The notes: generated by a model not told the origin, from the letters alone. DNA of 64,000 nucleotides from JAMXLO01 sp963794185 (GCA_963794185.1 CAWCDM010000071.1:3877-67876); one strand, 5' to 3'. Shown: positions 51,965 through 61,571, counted from the stretch's first letter. Numbers and translations: made by a program.

Positions 51965-53293
51965 TCAAATGCCGAGCATGTCTTCAAGCATGTCCGCCGT
52001 GACATCCGCCTTGGCGATCTCCTCATCGAGATTCTCCGCCGTCACAACTGTGATTTGAGGGAGCGGAAAGATCATTTTCGTGCCGGCCAAAATAGTCTCG
52101 CGTTCCCGTTCTAGGAATTCCTTCTTGAAGTGCCACGGCAGCACGAGATAGTAATCCGGCTGCATCTCGCGGGACTGCTCCTCAGAAATGATGCGGATGC
52201 CAGTGCCGAGGGTGAGTGCGCCTACCTTGTCGGGATTGCGGTCTGCGGCGAACGGTACCTTGTAGGAATCGATCCCGTACCATTGCAGCAAAACATTGCC
52301 TTTGGTGGAGGCACCGTAAACGTGCACGCGACCTGCATCAGCATGAATGCGTGCCAGCAGTTCCGTCATTTGGGTGCGCAGTGCATCGATGCGAAGCTGG
52401 AAGGCCAAATACGGCACGTTGGTGTCGAGCTGCATCTGGAACTCGTTGACCTGCAGCCGTCTGATCATGTCGCGTGCTTCCACCGTGTCATAGCGGAAGC
52501 AATCGGCCTTGCACACGTAGCAGCGGATGCTGCCGCCGTTGATCCAGTTCAGCGACACCTTGAAGATGCGCAGGCCGGCACGCGACATGATCGTGTTGAG
52601 CACCGACAGGCTGTAATATTCGAGATGCTCGTGGCACACCGTATCGAAGGAGTTCATCGCCAGCATCAGCGGCATGTACGACATCTCGAGAACCCAGATG
52701 CCCTCGCAGTCGAGCAGGGCCTGGACATTGCGGGCGAAGCCGACCGGGTCCTCCAGGTCATAGAACATGGCCACGGAGGTTATCAGATCGAAGCTGAGAC
52801 TGGACAGCCGGTGGGTCGCACTGTCGGACGGGAACACGGTGTTGATGACCTGTACGGGCGGCGGGATAGTGGCCGCAATATCGGATGGGTCGATGCCCCA
52901 GCGTTCGAAATCGCCGGGAATCTGCTGCAGCAGGGTCCCGTCATTACAGCCGATATCCAGCACTCGCTTCTGGTTCGGCTGCACAATGGCACGGGCCGAG
53001 TCAACCAATTCGGCAAGATGCCGCCGCATGGTCTCGTTTGTCCCTGATCTGTACCAATAATTCGCGTAGAGGATTTCCGGCGGGATGGAATGCGCGAGCT
53101 GCAGCAGGCCACAGGCATCCTCACTGCTCGACACATCGCACCGCACCAGCTGGGTGGGCACCTTCCGTGTCGGTGGGGTCTGCATGGGTGGCTTGAGGAA
53201 CGAGCCTTGCAGAAACTGCTCGCCAAGGTCGATGACAGGCGCCAAATCGGTGCAACCGCAAACACGGCAGCGTTGTTTGTGGAGAATATGCAT
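51965..53293 (-). CDS. SAM-dependent sugar C-methyltransferase (NovU/TylC3 type)
   Basis: About 442 residues in three parts: a zinc-binding N-terminus (KQRCRVCGCTDLAPVIDLGE), a central methyltransferase domain (KRVLDIGCNDGTLLQQIPGD, FDLITSVAMFYDLEDP) and the C-terminal Methyltransf_14 domain (GRVHVYGASTKGNVLLQWYG). The family C-methylates NDP-4-keto-6-deoxyhexoses. The start at 53293 (MHILHKQRC) is preferred. It is the first gene of the minus operon and diverges from the GT2 gene. Confidence 0.87.
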   Translation of the reverse strand: MHILHKQRCRVCGCTDLAPVIDLGEQFLQGSFLKPPMQTPPTRKVPTQLVRCDVSSSEDACGLLQLAHSIPPEILYANYWYRSGTNETMRRHLAELVDSARAIVQPNQKRVLDIGCNDGTLLQQIPGDFERWGIDPSDIAATIPPPVQVINTVFPSDSATHRLSSLSFDLITSVAMFYDLEDPVGFARNVQALLDCEGIWVLEMSYMPLMLAMNSFDTVCHEHLEYYSLSVLNTIMSRAGLRIFKVSLNWINGGSIRCYVCKADCFRYDTVEARDMIRRLQVNEFQMQLDTNVPYLAFQLRIDALRTQMTELLARIHADAGRVHVYGASTKGNVLLQWYGIDSYKVPFAADRNPDKVGALTLGTGIRIISEEQSREMQPDYYLVLPWHFKKEFLERERETILAGTKMIFPLPQITVVTAENLDEEIAKADVTADMLEDMLGI

Positions 53294-53513
53294 CGGTTTC
53301 ACCTTAGCGAGTCCGGCGCCAAACTTGTGCAATTAGCCGATCTCGTCAACCTGCCTCGGGAAGGCCAGCGATCGGCGCCTTGGCGCTGGCTGGCGTTCTT
53401 GATAGAGGGTCTTGCGCGGCTGGAGGACACCTGCCAGCCGCGATTTCTCTAACAGGTGCGAAAGGCGATGGCGCGGTTTGAGCATCACCCGTGAACCTGG
53501 AAATGTCTCCCTC
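53294..53513. promoter_or_regulatory. Divergent promoter region between the two glycan operons
   Basis: 220 bases between the start of the minus-strand methyltransferase operon and the plus-strand GT2 operon. Both promoters should lie here. No motif is clear enough to call. Confidence 0.5.
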
Positions 53514-55019
53514 ATGCTGCAGGGCTGGGAAAATCCGTCCCCGCTCACCCTTCACATCGCGGCCCGAAGCGACATCGCGCGACTCCGCGCCGGAATAAGC
53601 GCCGATCTTGATAAGCTGCTGCCCCGTTGCAGTGCATTGGAGCAGATGCTTCCCGAGCAGGCGCTGCGTCACAAGGGCTATGCCAGCTCCAAGACTCGTC
53701 GTGAATTCGCATTGAAGCTGGCCGCGGCCGATCCGCTGCCTGCTTCGGCTAGCCGCGCGATCGACCCCGCGCCGGCGATTCGCCACCAGGCCGTGGCCGA
53801 CTCCGACGTGGCGCTCGGCGAGATGCTGCGCCGAGCGCGGCGGATTCTGTGCGTCGGCGACACAACAGAGCCCGCGCTGCGAGACGCCCTGAGCCGAGTC
53901 GCTGCCATCACAACCATGGTGACGCCCGGCGACGGCGAGGTTACGAAGACGCTCAGCGGACGCTTGCGCCCGGGGGCGAACTCCTTCAGTGCGTGGCAGG
54001 CAGCCCAGGGCGAAAGCGACCGCGCTGAAGTCGGGGTTTTCGTGCTTGGGCGCCAGGCTGGCCGTGCCGATGTGGAATTGCTGCGCCACCGTGTCTATGC
54101 GCATCAGCGCGTGTTCGTCGAAGCCGGGTCACCCGCCCTGACCTGGCTGCTGGCACTTTGGGATGGCATCGCCACCCGTCATGGCCAGGTATTCATACTG
54201 TCCGAGCCGGCGCGCTATTTTCGTGAACCATCCGGCCGATTCCGCCTCGCACCGGACGCCGACTGGCCGCGCATCACGGTGGTGACCGTCAGCTACAACC
54301 AATGCTGCTATCTCGAGCAGTGCGTTCTGTCGGTGCTGAACCAGCACTACCCCAACCTCGAATACATCGTGGTGGACGCCGGTTCGACGGACGGCAGCGT
54401 TGAGCTGCTGCGACGCTACGAGCACGCCTTTGCCAGGTTGATCGTGGAGCCGGACCGGGGCCAATCGGATGGCCTGAACAAGGGCTTCCGGTTCGCCACC
54501 GGCGAGATCGTCACCTGGGTCAACAGCGATGACATGTTGGCACCACTGTCACTGAAGCGCGCCGCGATGGCGATCCGCGCCACCGGTGCCGACTTAGTTG
54601 CCGGCACCTGCGAGCGTATTGGCGACGACGATGGCCGTGTGCTGTACAGGCATCACGCCGCACTGCCGGCCCTGCGCCGGGAACCGTTCACGCTGGACGG
54701 GCCTCTGGACTGGTGCACGGCATGGGAGAAGGCCGACTATTTCTTCCAACCGGAAGTGTTCTTCACACGCGCGATCTGGCAACGAGCCGGGGGCTATCTG
54801 AAACCGCATCTGTTCTGGGCGATGGACTGGGACCTGTGGCTGCGCTGTGCCCTGGCCGGCGCCACCATCGTGCGCATTCCCGACATACTGGGTGTCAGCC
54901 GTGAACACGCGGCGCAAAAGACGACGTCCGAAGAGATGTATTTGTGGCAGATCGTCGGGATTCTCCGTGAATACGACGACATGCTGGCCGCCGTTCAAGC
55001 GGAAGTGGGCCCGGCATGA
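53514..55019 (+). CDS. GT2-family glycosyltransferase
   Basis: 501 residues from the ATG at 53514. The first 240 residues (SDIARLRAGISADLDKLLPR and onward) are not recognised. The GT-A domain follows: PRITVVTVSYNQCCYLEQCV, NLEYIVVDAGSTDGSVELLR, and DxD-type EIVTWVNSDDMLAPLSLKRA, then an acceptor-side WAMDWDLWLRCALAGATIVR and VSREHAAQKT. It probably adds a sugar to surface glycan. Its stop overlaps the next ATG (ATGA at 55016). Confidence 0.85.
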   Translation: MLQGWENPSPLTLHIAARSDIARLRAGISADLDKLLPRCSALEQMLPEQALRHKGYASSKTRREFALKLAAADPLPASASRAIDPAPAIRHQAVADSDVALGEMLRRARRILCVGDTTEPALRDALSRVAAITTMVTPGDGEVTKTLSGRLRPGANSFSAWQAAQGESDRAEVGVFVLGRQAGRADVELLRHRVYAHQRVFVEAGSPALTWLLALWDGIATRHGQVFILSEPARYFREPSGRFRLAPDADWPRITVVTVSYNQCCYLEQCVLSVLNQHYPNLEYIVVDAGSTDGSVELLRRYEHAFARLIVEPDRGQSDGLNKGFRFATGEIVTWVNSDDMLAPLSLKRAAMAIRATGADLVAGTCERIGDDDGRVLYRHHAALPALRREPFTLDGPLDWCTAWEKADYFFQPEVFFTRAIWQRAGGYLKPHLFWAMDWDLWLRCALAGATIVRIPDILGVSREHAAQKTTSEEMYLWQIVGILREYDDMLAAVQAEVGPA

Positions 55020-56779
55020 ACGGATCCTCTGAAGCAGCGCCCGGCTCAATCGGCCTGCTGAGGCGTGCCCGCTCGGTTCTGAGGCTGTGGCTTTCGGGGG
55101 CGTTGACCACCAGGCAGGTCATTCGGATCGCCATGCGTGTGACACGCTTCGAGCGCTGGGGCGTGCGGCCGATCACACAGGAACGTTTCCGAGCCCTGAA
55201 TCAGGCAGCGGAACAAGCCGAAATTCTGCATCGGGGGATCGTGTCCTGGTGGTCCGTGGCATCGAACGCGCCGCTGATCGAGGCCGAAATCGAGACACCA
55301 GCGGGTCTGATTGCGCATCTGCGGTCCCTGGCGTTATCGCACCAGGAGGCGCTCGCCGCGCAGTCTGCAGCCGTCGAGATGGCCAGCAGGATGGCGGCAC
55401 GCAACAACACCCTAGCGGCAAATCTGGAACAGGCGACACGCGCGATCGAGCATCTCCGCCGTGTCGAGACCGCCTACGTCGAAGCCACCGAACGAGCCGA
55501 GCGGACCGCCGCCGAGGCGGCTAAGGCGACTAAACTGGCGGAGGCGACCGCCGCCGAGGCGGCTAAGGCGACTAAACTGGCGGAGGCGACCGCCGCCGAG
55601 GCAAGCCGGCTGCAGGACTGGAATCGGGACCTCCAGATCACGAACCAGACCTTGCGTGACGCGAACGCGGAGGCATCCGCAGCGTTCCAGACCGCCTGTC
55701 GCGGCGTGCAGGCCATGATGAACGAATGGCAGCGGATGCTGTTCGAGGTGACCGGCAACACCGCCGCCAGCGAGGGCGCGACGACGCTGGTGCTGGCCGA
55801 CCAACCCGTCGAGGAAACCCTGGCCACATTGATCAATCTGTCGGAAGCTTCGCACGGCGTGCGGCCGTTCCAGCATGCGGTGCCGATCCTGGCCCCGGCG
55901 CGGCCGTTTCCGCTGCCGTGGCGGCCCGACCTGCCGGCGCTGCGGATCGTCGATGTCGGATCGCAGGAACTCGACTCGGAAAGCGACATGCACGCGCCGC
56001 TGCATGCCGCGGCCCCCGTCGAGATTATCGGCTTCGATCCCTTCGCAGTGCCGGATGCCTCAGATGCCGGCACCGCGAGGACAAGTATCGACGTCACCAG
56101 AAGCGACGGTCGCCGGATCCGCACCTTTCCCGCGCTGCTCGCAGACGGCGGGACCGTGACCCTCCACGTCAATCGCTACGATCCAACCTCGTCCATTCTG
56201 CCGAGCAACCATGCGCTCACCAGGCAGTTCGGCCTGCTCGATATGGCGGTCGAGACCGTCGAGACCCGCCAGCTGCCGTCGCATCGGATGGACGACGTGC
56301 TGCCGGTCGAGGGCGAGGCCGCCCGGATCGACCTGCTGAAGATCGACGTGCAGGGTGCCGCGCATATGCTGCTGGAAAATGCCCCGAAGGTCCTGCGCAA
56401 CACGCTGGTCTGCCACGTCGAGATCGAGTTCGCGCCGGTGTATCTCGGCGAGCGGCTGTTCGGCGATATCGACACGCTGCTGCGCGCGGCCGGTTTCTGC
56501 TTCGTGGATTTCTTCAGCCTGGGCCGGCAGCGCTATGGCAGCTTCGACGCCTCGCCTGCCCGGGCCTTCCATCGCGGGCGAACCCTGTGGGGCGATTGCA
56601 TCTACATAAGGGACCTGGATACCGAAGGCGCGCTATCGGCCGATGACCTGTTCCGAGCCGCCGTCATCGTGCACAGCTGCTACAACAAGCAGGACCTCGC
56701 GGCAGAGTTGCTGGGCAGGCTGGACGCCATGACGGGAACCGGTCTGCTCAAGGACTACATAGACGGCACCGCTGCATGA
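55016..56779 (+). CDS. FkbM-family methyltransferase with long coiled coil
   Basis: 587 residues. The N-terminal 60 hold an unknown domain. Residues about 90-240 are a predicted coiled coil, including a duplicated 14-residue unit (EAAKATKLAEATAA). The C-terminal half has an FkbM-type fold: LRIVDVGSQELDSESDMHAP, VEIIGFDPFAVPDAS, RIDLLKIDVQGAAHMLLENA, then CHVEIEFAPVYLGERLFGDI. FkbM proteins O-methylate sugars or lipids. It overlaps both neighbours by 4 bases, so it is tightly coupled to GT2 and the next gene. Confidence 0.82.
   Translation: MNGSSEAAPGSIGLLRRARSVLRLWLSGALTTRQVIRIAMRVTRFERWGVRPITQERFRALNQAAEQAEILHRGIVSWWSVASNAPLIEAEIETPAGLIAHLRSLALSHQEALAAQSAAVEMASRMAARNNTLAANLEQATRAIEHLRRVETAYVEATERAERTAAEAAKATKLAEATAAEAAKATKLAEATAAEASRLQDWNRDLQITNQTLRDANAEASAAFQTACRGVQAMMNEWQRMLFEVTGNTAASEGATTLVLADQPVEETLATLINLSEASHGVRPFQHAVPILAPARPFPLPWRPDLPALRIVDVGSQELDSESDMHAPLHAAAPVEIIGFDPFAVPDASDAGTARTSIDVTRSDGRRIRTFPALLADGGTVTLHVNRYDPTSSILPSNHALTRQFGLLDMAVETVETRQLPSHRMDDVLPVEGEAARIDLLKIDVQGAAHMLLENAPKVLRNTLVCHVEIEFAPVYLGERLFGDIDTLLRAAGFCFVDFFSLGRQRYGSFDASPARAFHRGRTLWGDCIYIRDLDTEGALSADDLFRAAVIVHSCYNKQDLAAELLGRLDAMTGTGLLKDYIDGTAA
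55505..55588. repeat. 42-bp tandem duplication in the coiled coil
   Basis: Two exact 42-base units (55505-55546 and 55547-55588), then a partial third. Each encodes 14 residues (TAAEAAKATKLAEA). Exact identity at the DNA level shows a recent in-frame duplication that lengthened the coiled coil by two heptads per unit. Confidence 0.95.
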
Positions 56780-57915
56780 GCGGTAGCGGTACCACGGGCA
56801 GCCGTCTGATCCGGTATCCACCGCTGTCCTGGGCGCGTTCGCTTGCGCGGCACGGGCTGGATGCACTAGCGGTGCGCATCGCCGCCCGCCATACGGTGCC
56901 GCCGCCGGTCGAACCATTGCACGTGGCGATGGAGCCGGTCATCGCCGCGGATGGCCAGGCGGCGGAGCTGGGGCGGCAGATTCTGGGTCAGCAGGCGATG
57001 CTGACGTATCATAGTCTGAATCGGCTGGACCGCGCGTTGCTGCTGCAGGGCCGCATCGCTGCGATGCAGATCGGCGCCCGCGACAAGATCGGCCATCTGG
57101 GGGATGTCGAGTTTCGGGTGTGCTCGCAATGGGGCGAGGACGGCATCATCGAATGGCTTTGCCAGCGCATTCCGAACATCTTCCGCTCCTTCGTCGAATT
57201 CGGCGTGGAGAACTTCGCCGAGGCCAATACCCGATTTCTGCTGGAGAATCGCGGGTGGCGCGGGCTGGTGATGGACGGCAGCGCCACGCACATGGCCGGC
57301 CTGCGGCAGGATGCGCTGTATTGGCGTCACGACCTGACGGCGGTCGCAGCCTTCATCACCGCCGAGAACATCAACCGGCTGATCACCGAGAACGGCTTTG
57401 CCGGGGATCTGGGGATCCTCAGCGTCGATATCGACGGCAACGACTACTGGGTGCTGGAGGCGATCGACTGCGTCGAACCGGCGATCATCATCTGCGAGAT
57501 CAACGGCGTTTTCGGCGACCTGAGGGCGTTCACCGTGCCCTATAGGCCGGACTTCCACCGGATGGATGCGCATTATTCCGGCCAGTATTTCGGCTGCTCG
57601 CTGGCCGCGGCGAAGCTGCTGTGCCACCGCAAGGGCTACACCTTCCTCGGCACCAACACCAATGGTGTGAACGCCTTCTTCGTGCGCGACGACCTGGCGG
57701 GGCCGATTGTCGAGTTGCTCTCGGAGGCTCGTGCCTGGGCGCCGCGACACCGGGATTCGCGCGACCTGCGCGGCGAGCTGGATTTTGTGCGCGGACTTGG
57801 CCGTTACGAGCTTGTCGCCGACATGCCCGTGGTCGATATTTCCTCCGGACAGCTGGTTGCGATGAGGGAGCTGGAGCCGCTGTACAGCGACGCGTTCCTG
57901 GAGGATTTTCGGTAG
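56776..57915 (+). CDS. FkbM-like methyltransferase-domain protein
   Basis: 379 residues. The core has EFRVCSQWGEDGIIEWLCQR, SFVEFGVENFAEANTRFLLE, RGWRGLVMDGSATHMAGL, then DLGILSVDIDGNDYWVLEAI and IICEINGVFGDLRAFTVPYR. The GE/VDIDG motifs fit a class I methyltransferase close to the FkbM group, with no strict DxG motif. It is the third gene of the plus operon; ATGA overlap at 56776. It is probably another glycan-modifying methyltransferase. Confidence 0.72.
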   Translation: MSGSGTTGSRLIRYPPLSWARSLARHGLDALAVRIAARHTVPPPVEPLHVAMEPVIAADGQAAELGRQILGQQAMLTYHSLNRLDRALLLQGRIAAMQIGARDKIGHLGDVEFRVCSQWGEDGIIEWLCQRIPNIFRSFVEFGVENFAEANTRFLLENRGWRGLVMDGSATHMAGLRQDALYWRHDLTAVAAFITAENINRLITENGFAGDLGILSVDIDGNDYWVLEAIDCVEPAIIICEINGVFGDLRAFTVPYRPDFHRMDAHYSGQYFGCSLAAAKLLCHRKGYTFLGTNTNGVNAFFVRDDLAGPIVELLSEARAWAPRHRDSRDLRGELDFVRGLGRYELVADMPVVDISSGQLVAMRELEPLYSDAFLEDFR

Positions 57916-57922
57916 GCTCTTG

Positions 57923-58315
57923 ATGACACATGCAGTTGAGACACCGGTCGCCATCGGCGAGTTGATCGACAAGATCACCATCCTGGAGATCAAGGCCGAG
58001 CGGTTCACCGACGCCGCCAAAAGGAAGAACGTGGCGGCGGAGCTGAGCATGCTGCGCGCCCGGCGCGATCAGGCGGTCCCGCAATCGCCGCGACTCGATG
58101 CGCTGGGTGCGCAGCTGAAGGCCGTCAACGAGCGCATCTGGGAACTGGAGGATTGCATCCGGGACTGCGAGCGGCGTGCTGATTTCGGCGCCGACTTCGT
58201 CGCCGTGGCGCGCAGCATCTACCGGACCAACGACGAGCGAGCCGCGGTGAAGCGCCAGATCAACGTTGCGCTCGGCTCGGACCTGATCGAAGAGAAGTCC
58301 TACGCACCTTACTGA
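57923..58315 (+). CDS. DUF6165-like protein
   Basis: 130 residues, helical: VAIGELIDKITILEIKAERF, KNVAAELSMLRARRDQAV, then QLKAVNERIWELEDCI and RSIYRTNDERAAVKRQINVA. The pattern corresponds to the DUF6165 family, which is usually found in polysaccharide loci. The start at the ATG 57923 follows the previous stop by 7 bases. Function unknown. Confidence 0.75.
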   Translation: MTHAVETPVAIGELIDKITILEIKAERFTDAAKRKNVAAELSMLRARRDQAVPQSPRLDALGAQLKAVNERIWELEDCIRDCERRADFGADFVAVARSIYRTNDERAAVKRQINVALGSDLIEEKSYAPY

Positions 58316-58337
58316 CCCCATAAGGACTGTCGAACCA

Positions 58338-58679
58338 ATGGATCGCAGCGTTGATAAGGCTGAGCGAAAAAACTCATGGCTAGACTTGCTGGCCGCCCCG
58401 CGGGATCGCCACCCTGGTTCTGATGCGCTCGTCGTCTATGTTCATGTGCCCAAGGCCGGTGGACGGTCAATGATGCGGATGTTACGGGATGTATATGGTG
58501 ACCGACTTCTGGTGGCCCATCCCAAGGGGTGGCCCCAGGTGTTGCCAGATGATGTCCTCCGAGACATTGGAGAGCGGCCACAATTCTACCGAGCATTTTC
58601 AGGGCATCACGCGTTCGGCATTCACGAAGTATTCAGGCGCCCGGCGCGCTACATAACAACCCTAAGAGAGCCATTATTG
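58338..58679 (+). pseudogene. Sulfotransferase, 5' part (interrupted by ISL3)
   Basis: 114 codons: LVVYVHVPKAGGRSMMRMLR is the 5'-phosphosulfate-binding loop of sulfotransferases, followed by QFYRAFSGHHAFGIHEVFRR and ARYITTLREPLL. The frame would continue with RLESYYNFVRHWEIHHHH, which is found after the inserted IS at 60191. The two halves join in frame when the 1503-bp IS and one 8-bp target duplication are removed. The enzyme would have sulfated a glycan using PAPS. Confidence 0.83.
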
Positions 58680-60182
58680 GCTTCCTCGCTGTCCGGGGTG
58701 GGTAGAAACGTCCTCCCCTTGCTTGCCTATCTTACGCTTCCTACTTGGTAGCGTTTCTCAGTTCGGCTGACAGGAGCCGTTTCTCCGTCCCGGCCTGACG
58801 TCAGCAAGGCGCCGCGCGCAGCCGCGGTCAATGATGGCCACAGGCCACCGCTTGCGGCGCGCAGCGTCATTGACGGCGGCGAGCACGGCGCCAGGCTGGG
58901 GCAGGCCGGGACGAGTGCGGGATACCAACCATGCGTGACACCTCTTTGCTGCAACAGGCGTTGGGACTGGCCCCACCGTGGACGGTGAGCCGCAGCGACT
59001 TTGACCCCGAGGCACACCGGCTCGACATCGAGATCGACTTCGCCCCGGGCAGCCGCTTCGCCTGCCCGACCTGCGGTGCGGCGGACTGCCCGGCCTATGA
59101 CACCGAGCGGATGACTTGGCGCCACCTCAACTTCTTTCAGCACGAGGCCTATCTGCATGCCCGTGTGCCGCGCGTCCGCTGCGACAAGTGCGGCATCAAG
59201 ACAGTAAACGTGTCATGGGCACGGCCTGGCAGCGGCTTTACCTTGCTGTTCGAGGCATTGGTCATGACCATGGTCGCGGCGATGCCGGTCAAGGCGGTGG
59301 CCCGGATAGTGGGCGAGCACGACACCCGGCTATGGCGTGTCATTCATCATTATGTCGACGAGGCGCGGGCGCGGACCAATGCGGCGGGCGTGACCCGGCT
59401 CGCGATCGATGAAACCGCCGCCCGGCGCGGCCAAGACTACGTCACTTTGTTTGTCGACATCGACCAAGCCCGCGTCATGTTCGCCACCGAGGGCAACGAT
59501 GCCGCCACCATAGCCGCCTTCGCCGACGACCTCACTGCGCATGGCGGCGATCCCGACGCGATCAGCCAAGTCTGCATCGATATGAGCCCGGCCTTCACCA
59601 AGGGCATCGCTGAGAACCTGCCGAATGCCGCCATCACCTTCGACAAATTCCACGCTGTCAAGATCGTCAACGATGCGGTCGATAAGGTACGCCGCGCCGA
59701 ACAGGAGGAGCAAAGTCTGCTGCGTGGCACGCGTTATATCTGGCTACGCAATCCGCAGACGCTGTCCGTTCGTCAGCGCAAGACGCTCGATGGTCTGCCC
59801 ACGCGGCACCTCAAGACCGCCCGTGCGTATCAGATCCGCCTCGCCTTTCAGGACCTTTATCAGGAGCCATCCGCGCAGGCGGGCGCGAGTTATCTGAAGA
59901 AGTGGTACTTCTGGGCCACCCATAGCCGGATCGAACCAGTTATCGCCGCCGCGCGCACCGTCAAACGCCACTGGGACGGTATACTACAATGGTTCGACAG
60001 CAAGATCGCCAACGGCCTGATCGAGGGCATCAATAGTTTAGTGCAGGCGGCCAAGGCCAAGGCACGAGGCTACCGCTCAACCCGCAACCTCAAGGCCATC
60101 ATTTACCTGCTGGCGGGCAAGCTCGACATGCAGTTGCCCGCGTTATGAGGACGTTTCTACCCATCCCAAATAGCGCGGAACC
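58680..60182 (+). mobile_element. ISL3-family insertion sequence in a sulfotransferase gene
   Basis: 1503 bp with imperfect terminal inverted repeats (GCTTCCTCGCTGTCCGGGG left; right end inward GGTTCCGCGCTATTTGGG) that both lead into GGGTAGAAACGTCCTC. An 8-bp target duplication CATTATTG flanks it (58672-58679 and 60183-60190). It carries one full-length transposase gene in the same direction as the interrupted gene. Confidence 0.93.
58931..60148 (+). CDS. ISL3-family transposase
   Basis: 405 residues. N-terminal zinc-binding region (FACPTCGAADCPAYDTER and RVRCDKCGIKTVNVSWARP), then the DDE core: TRLAIDETAARRGQDYVTLF, SQVCIDMSPAFTKGIAENLP, ITFDKFHAVKIVNDAVDKVR and FDSKIANGLIEGINSLVQAA with the catalytic Glu. 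Intact, normal length. Confidence 0.95.
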   Translation: MRDTSLLQQALGLAPPWTVSRSDFDPEAHRLDIEIDFAPGSRFACPTCGAADCPAYDTERMTWRHLNFFQHEAYLHARVPRVRCDKCGIKTVNVSWARPGSGFTLLFEALVMTMVAAMPVKAVARIVGEHDTRLWRVIHHYVDEARARTNAAGVTRLAIDETAARRGQDYVTLFVDIDQARVMFATEGNDAATIAAFADDLTAHGGDPDAISQVCIDMSPAFTKGIAENLPNAAITFDKFHAVKIVNDAVDKVRRAEQEEQSLLRGTRYIWLRNPQTLSVRQRKTLDGLPTRHLKTARAYQIRLAFQDLYQEPSAQAGASYLKKWYFWATHSRIEPVIAAARTVKRHWDGILQWFDSKIANGLIEGINSLVQAAKAKARGYRSTRNLKAIIYLLAGKLDMQLPAL

Positions 60183-60190
60183 CATTATTG

Positions 60191-60720
60191 CGCCTTGAGT
60201 CATACTATAACTTCGTAAGACATTGGGAGATTCACCACCACCATAAAGCTGCGAGAGAAAGAAATATACAGCAATTTTTCGAATTCCTAATGGACCGCAA
60301 TGACATCGAGGTATCAAACCTTCAGTGCCTGCTAATGTGCGGTGAGAAGAGTTTTGAACAGGCTCGCCGTAATTTGGAAAAGAAATTCGACTTTGTGATT
60401 CCGCTTCCACGCCTAGCGCAAGCGCCTCCAGTATTAGCAAAGGCGTTCGAATGGCCATTCGTCCCCGACCTGCACCATGAAAACGAGACAAGGCATAAGG
60501 AAACGATGGCGGAACTGTCGGGACGCATGATCGCGGCGCTTTCAGCAGTGAATTCAGAAGATCGTCAGTCTACGAGTATGCTGAGAAACGGTGGTCTAAG
60601 ATTGTCGGCAGAGAAAGGCTACATCAAAGCTCCATTCGCGCCATTCTGCGAGGGAAGCGTTCTTGACCTACGCGCGAAATCGGCAAGGTCGCCCAATGCG
60701 GTTTGTCCATAAATTTCGGT
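60191..60720 (+). pseudogene. Sulfotransferase, 3' part
   Basis: Continues the gene at 58338: ESYYNFVRHWEIHHHHKAAR, QQFFEFLMDRNDIEVSNLQC and FDFVIPLPRLAQ. A one-base loss after NSEDRQ (near 60565) shifts the frame; the correct continuation VYEYAEKRWSKIVGRERLHQ, then SIRAILRGKRS, is found in the next frame and ends at about 60664. So this half has its own lesion besides the IS insertion. Confidence 0.75.
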
Positions 60721-60788
60721 TGAGCCCGACGTCACGTCATCGCGTGGCAAATAGGCCTGCCATAGGGTATGTTTAAGCCACGTCCGAA

Positions 60789-61571
60789 TCAACGATAGCC
60801 GAACGCGTCCAGGTGCGGACGCAACATTCGTGTCAGATGATCCTGCATACTAGCGGACAGTTTGCGGCGGAAATCACCCGGCAGCACCTGCCGTTTATGG
60901 CGTGACAAATCCTCAACCAGACCAATAGTGGACATCTCTTCGTTCACCCAGTCAGAAATCTGTGGCGACATATCTATGTTTAGAAATTTGCACAGCAGTG
61001 AAAGCCACTCCAATGGAGCGCCCACCATATTCTCATAGCGAAGCAAGAGACTTTGTTGCGTGCGCTCAAGAACGTTTAGAAGGACCTGCATCCGCACCGC
61101 ATACTGTCGCGCCTGCTTGTGGACGAAGGCCTCAAAATCTGCTGTTTGGATGAATGACAGATTCCGCTCGTATGTTTCCTTGGCCGGTCCCGATGCAGGT
61201 GCCGGATGACTGTATTTCAGAGAGTAGTAAAGTGATACGATGCAGTCGCGTGGATCGCGCACTTGAGCGACCAAACGAAGCCGCTCGAGTTTCCTCATCT
61301 TCCGTATATATGGACCACGAAAAGGACCGAAGTAACACCGGGGCTGTGAAAGCACATAATCTTGCGCAACGCAGTATAAGTGCTCCGACCTCCCCATTTG
61401 AAATGCTTGAAACGCAAGATCAACGTGCTCAAAACCCATTGGTCCTGTCAGCTGGCTAAGAACCTGGTCGACGAAGACGCTGCCGGCCTTATGCATGGTG
61501 ACGAAACCAATACTGCGCTCGGATATCGCGGTAGCCGGCTCGGGAAAGCCACGCTCATGTAACTCCTCCAT
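60789..61571 (-). CDS. Sulfotransferase-domain protein
   Basis: 260 residues. The PAPS-binding loop is ERSIGFVTMHKAGSVFVDQV, followed by LRLVAQVRDPRDCIVSLYYS (3'-phosphate-binding Arg/Ser), and the C-terminal part LLLRYENMVGAPLEWLSLLC and LPGDFRRKLSASMQDHLTRM. These are the usual sulfotransferase motifs. Intact. It may sulfate the surface glycan made by this locus. It faces the interrupted sulfotransferase. Confidence 0.82.
   Translation of the reverse strand: MEELHERGFPEPATAISERSIGFVTMHKAGSVFVDQVLSQLTGPMGFEHVDLAFQAFQMGRSEHLYCVAQDYVLSQPRCYFGPFRGPYIRKMRKLERLRLVAQVRDPRDCIVSLYYSLKYSHPAPASGPAKETYERNLSFIQTADFEAFVHKQARQYAVRMQVLLNVLERTQQSLLLRYENMVGAPLEWLSLLCKFLNIDMSPQISDWVNEEMSTIGLVEDLSRHKRQVLPGDFRRKLSASMQDHLTRMLRPHLDAFGYR

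Noticed and set aside
56866..58050. Minus-strand frame opposite the FkbM-like gene
   Set aside because: Antisense; the plus frame has coupled starts and stops with neighbours and recognisable motifs.
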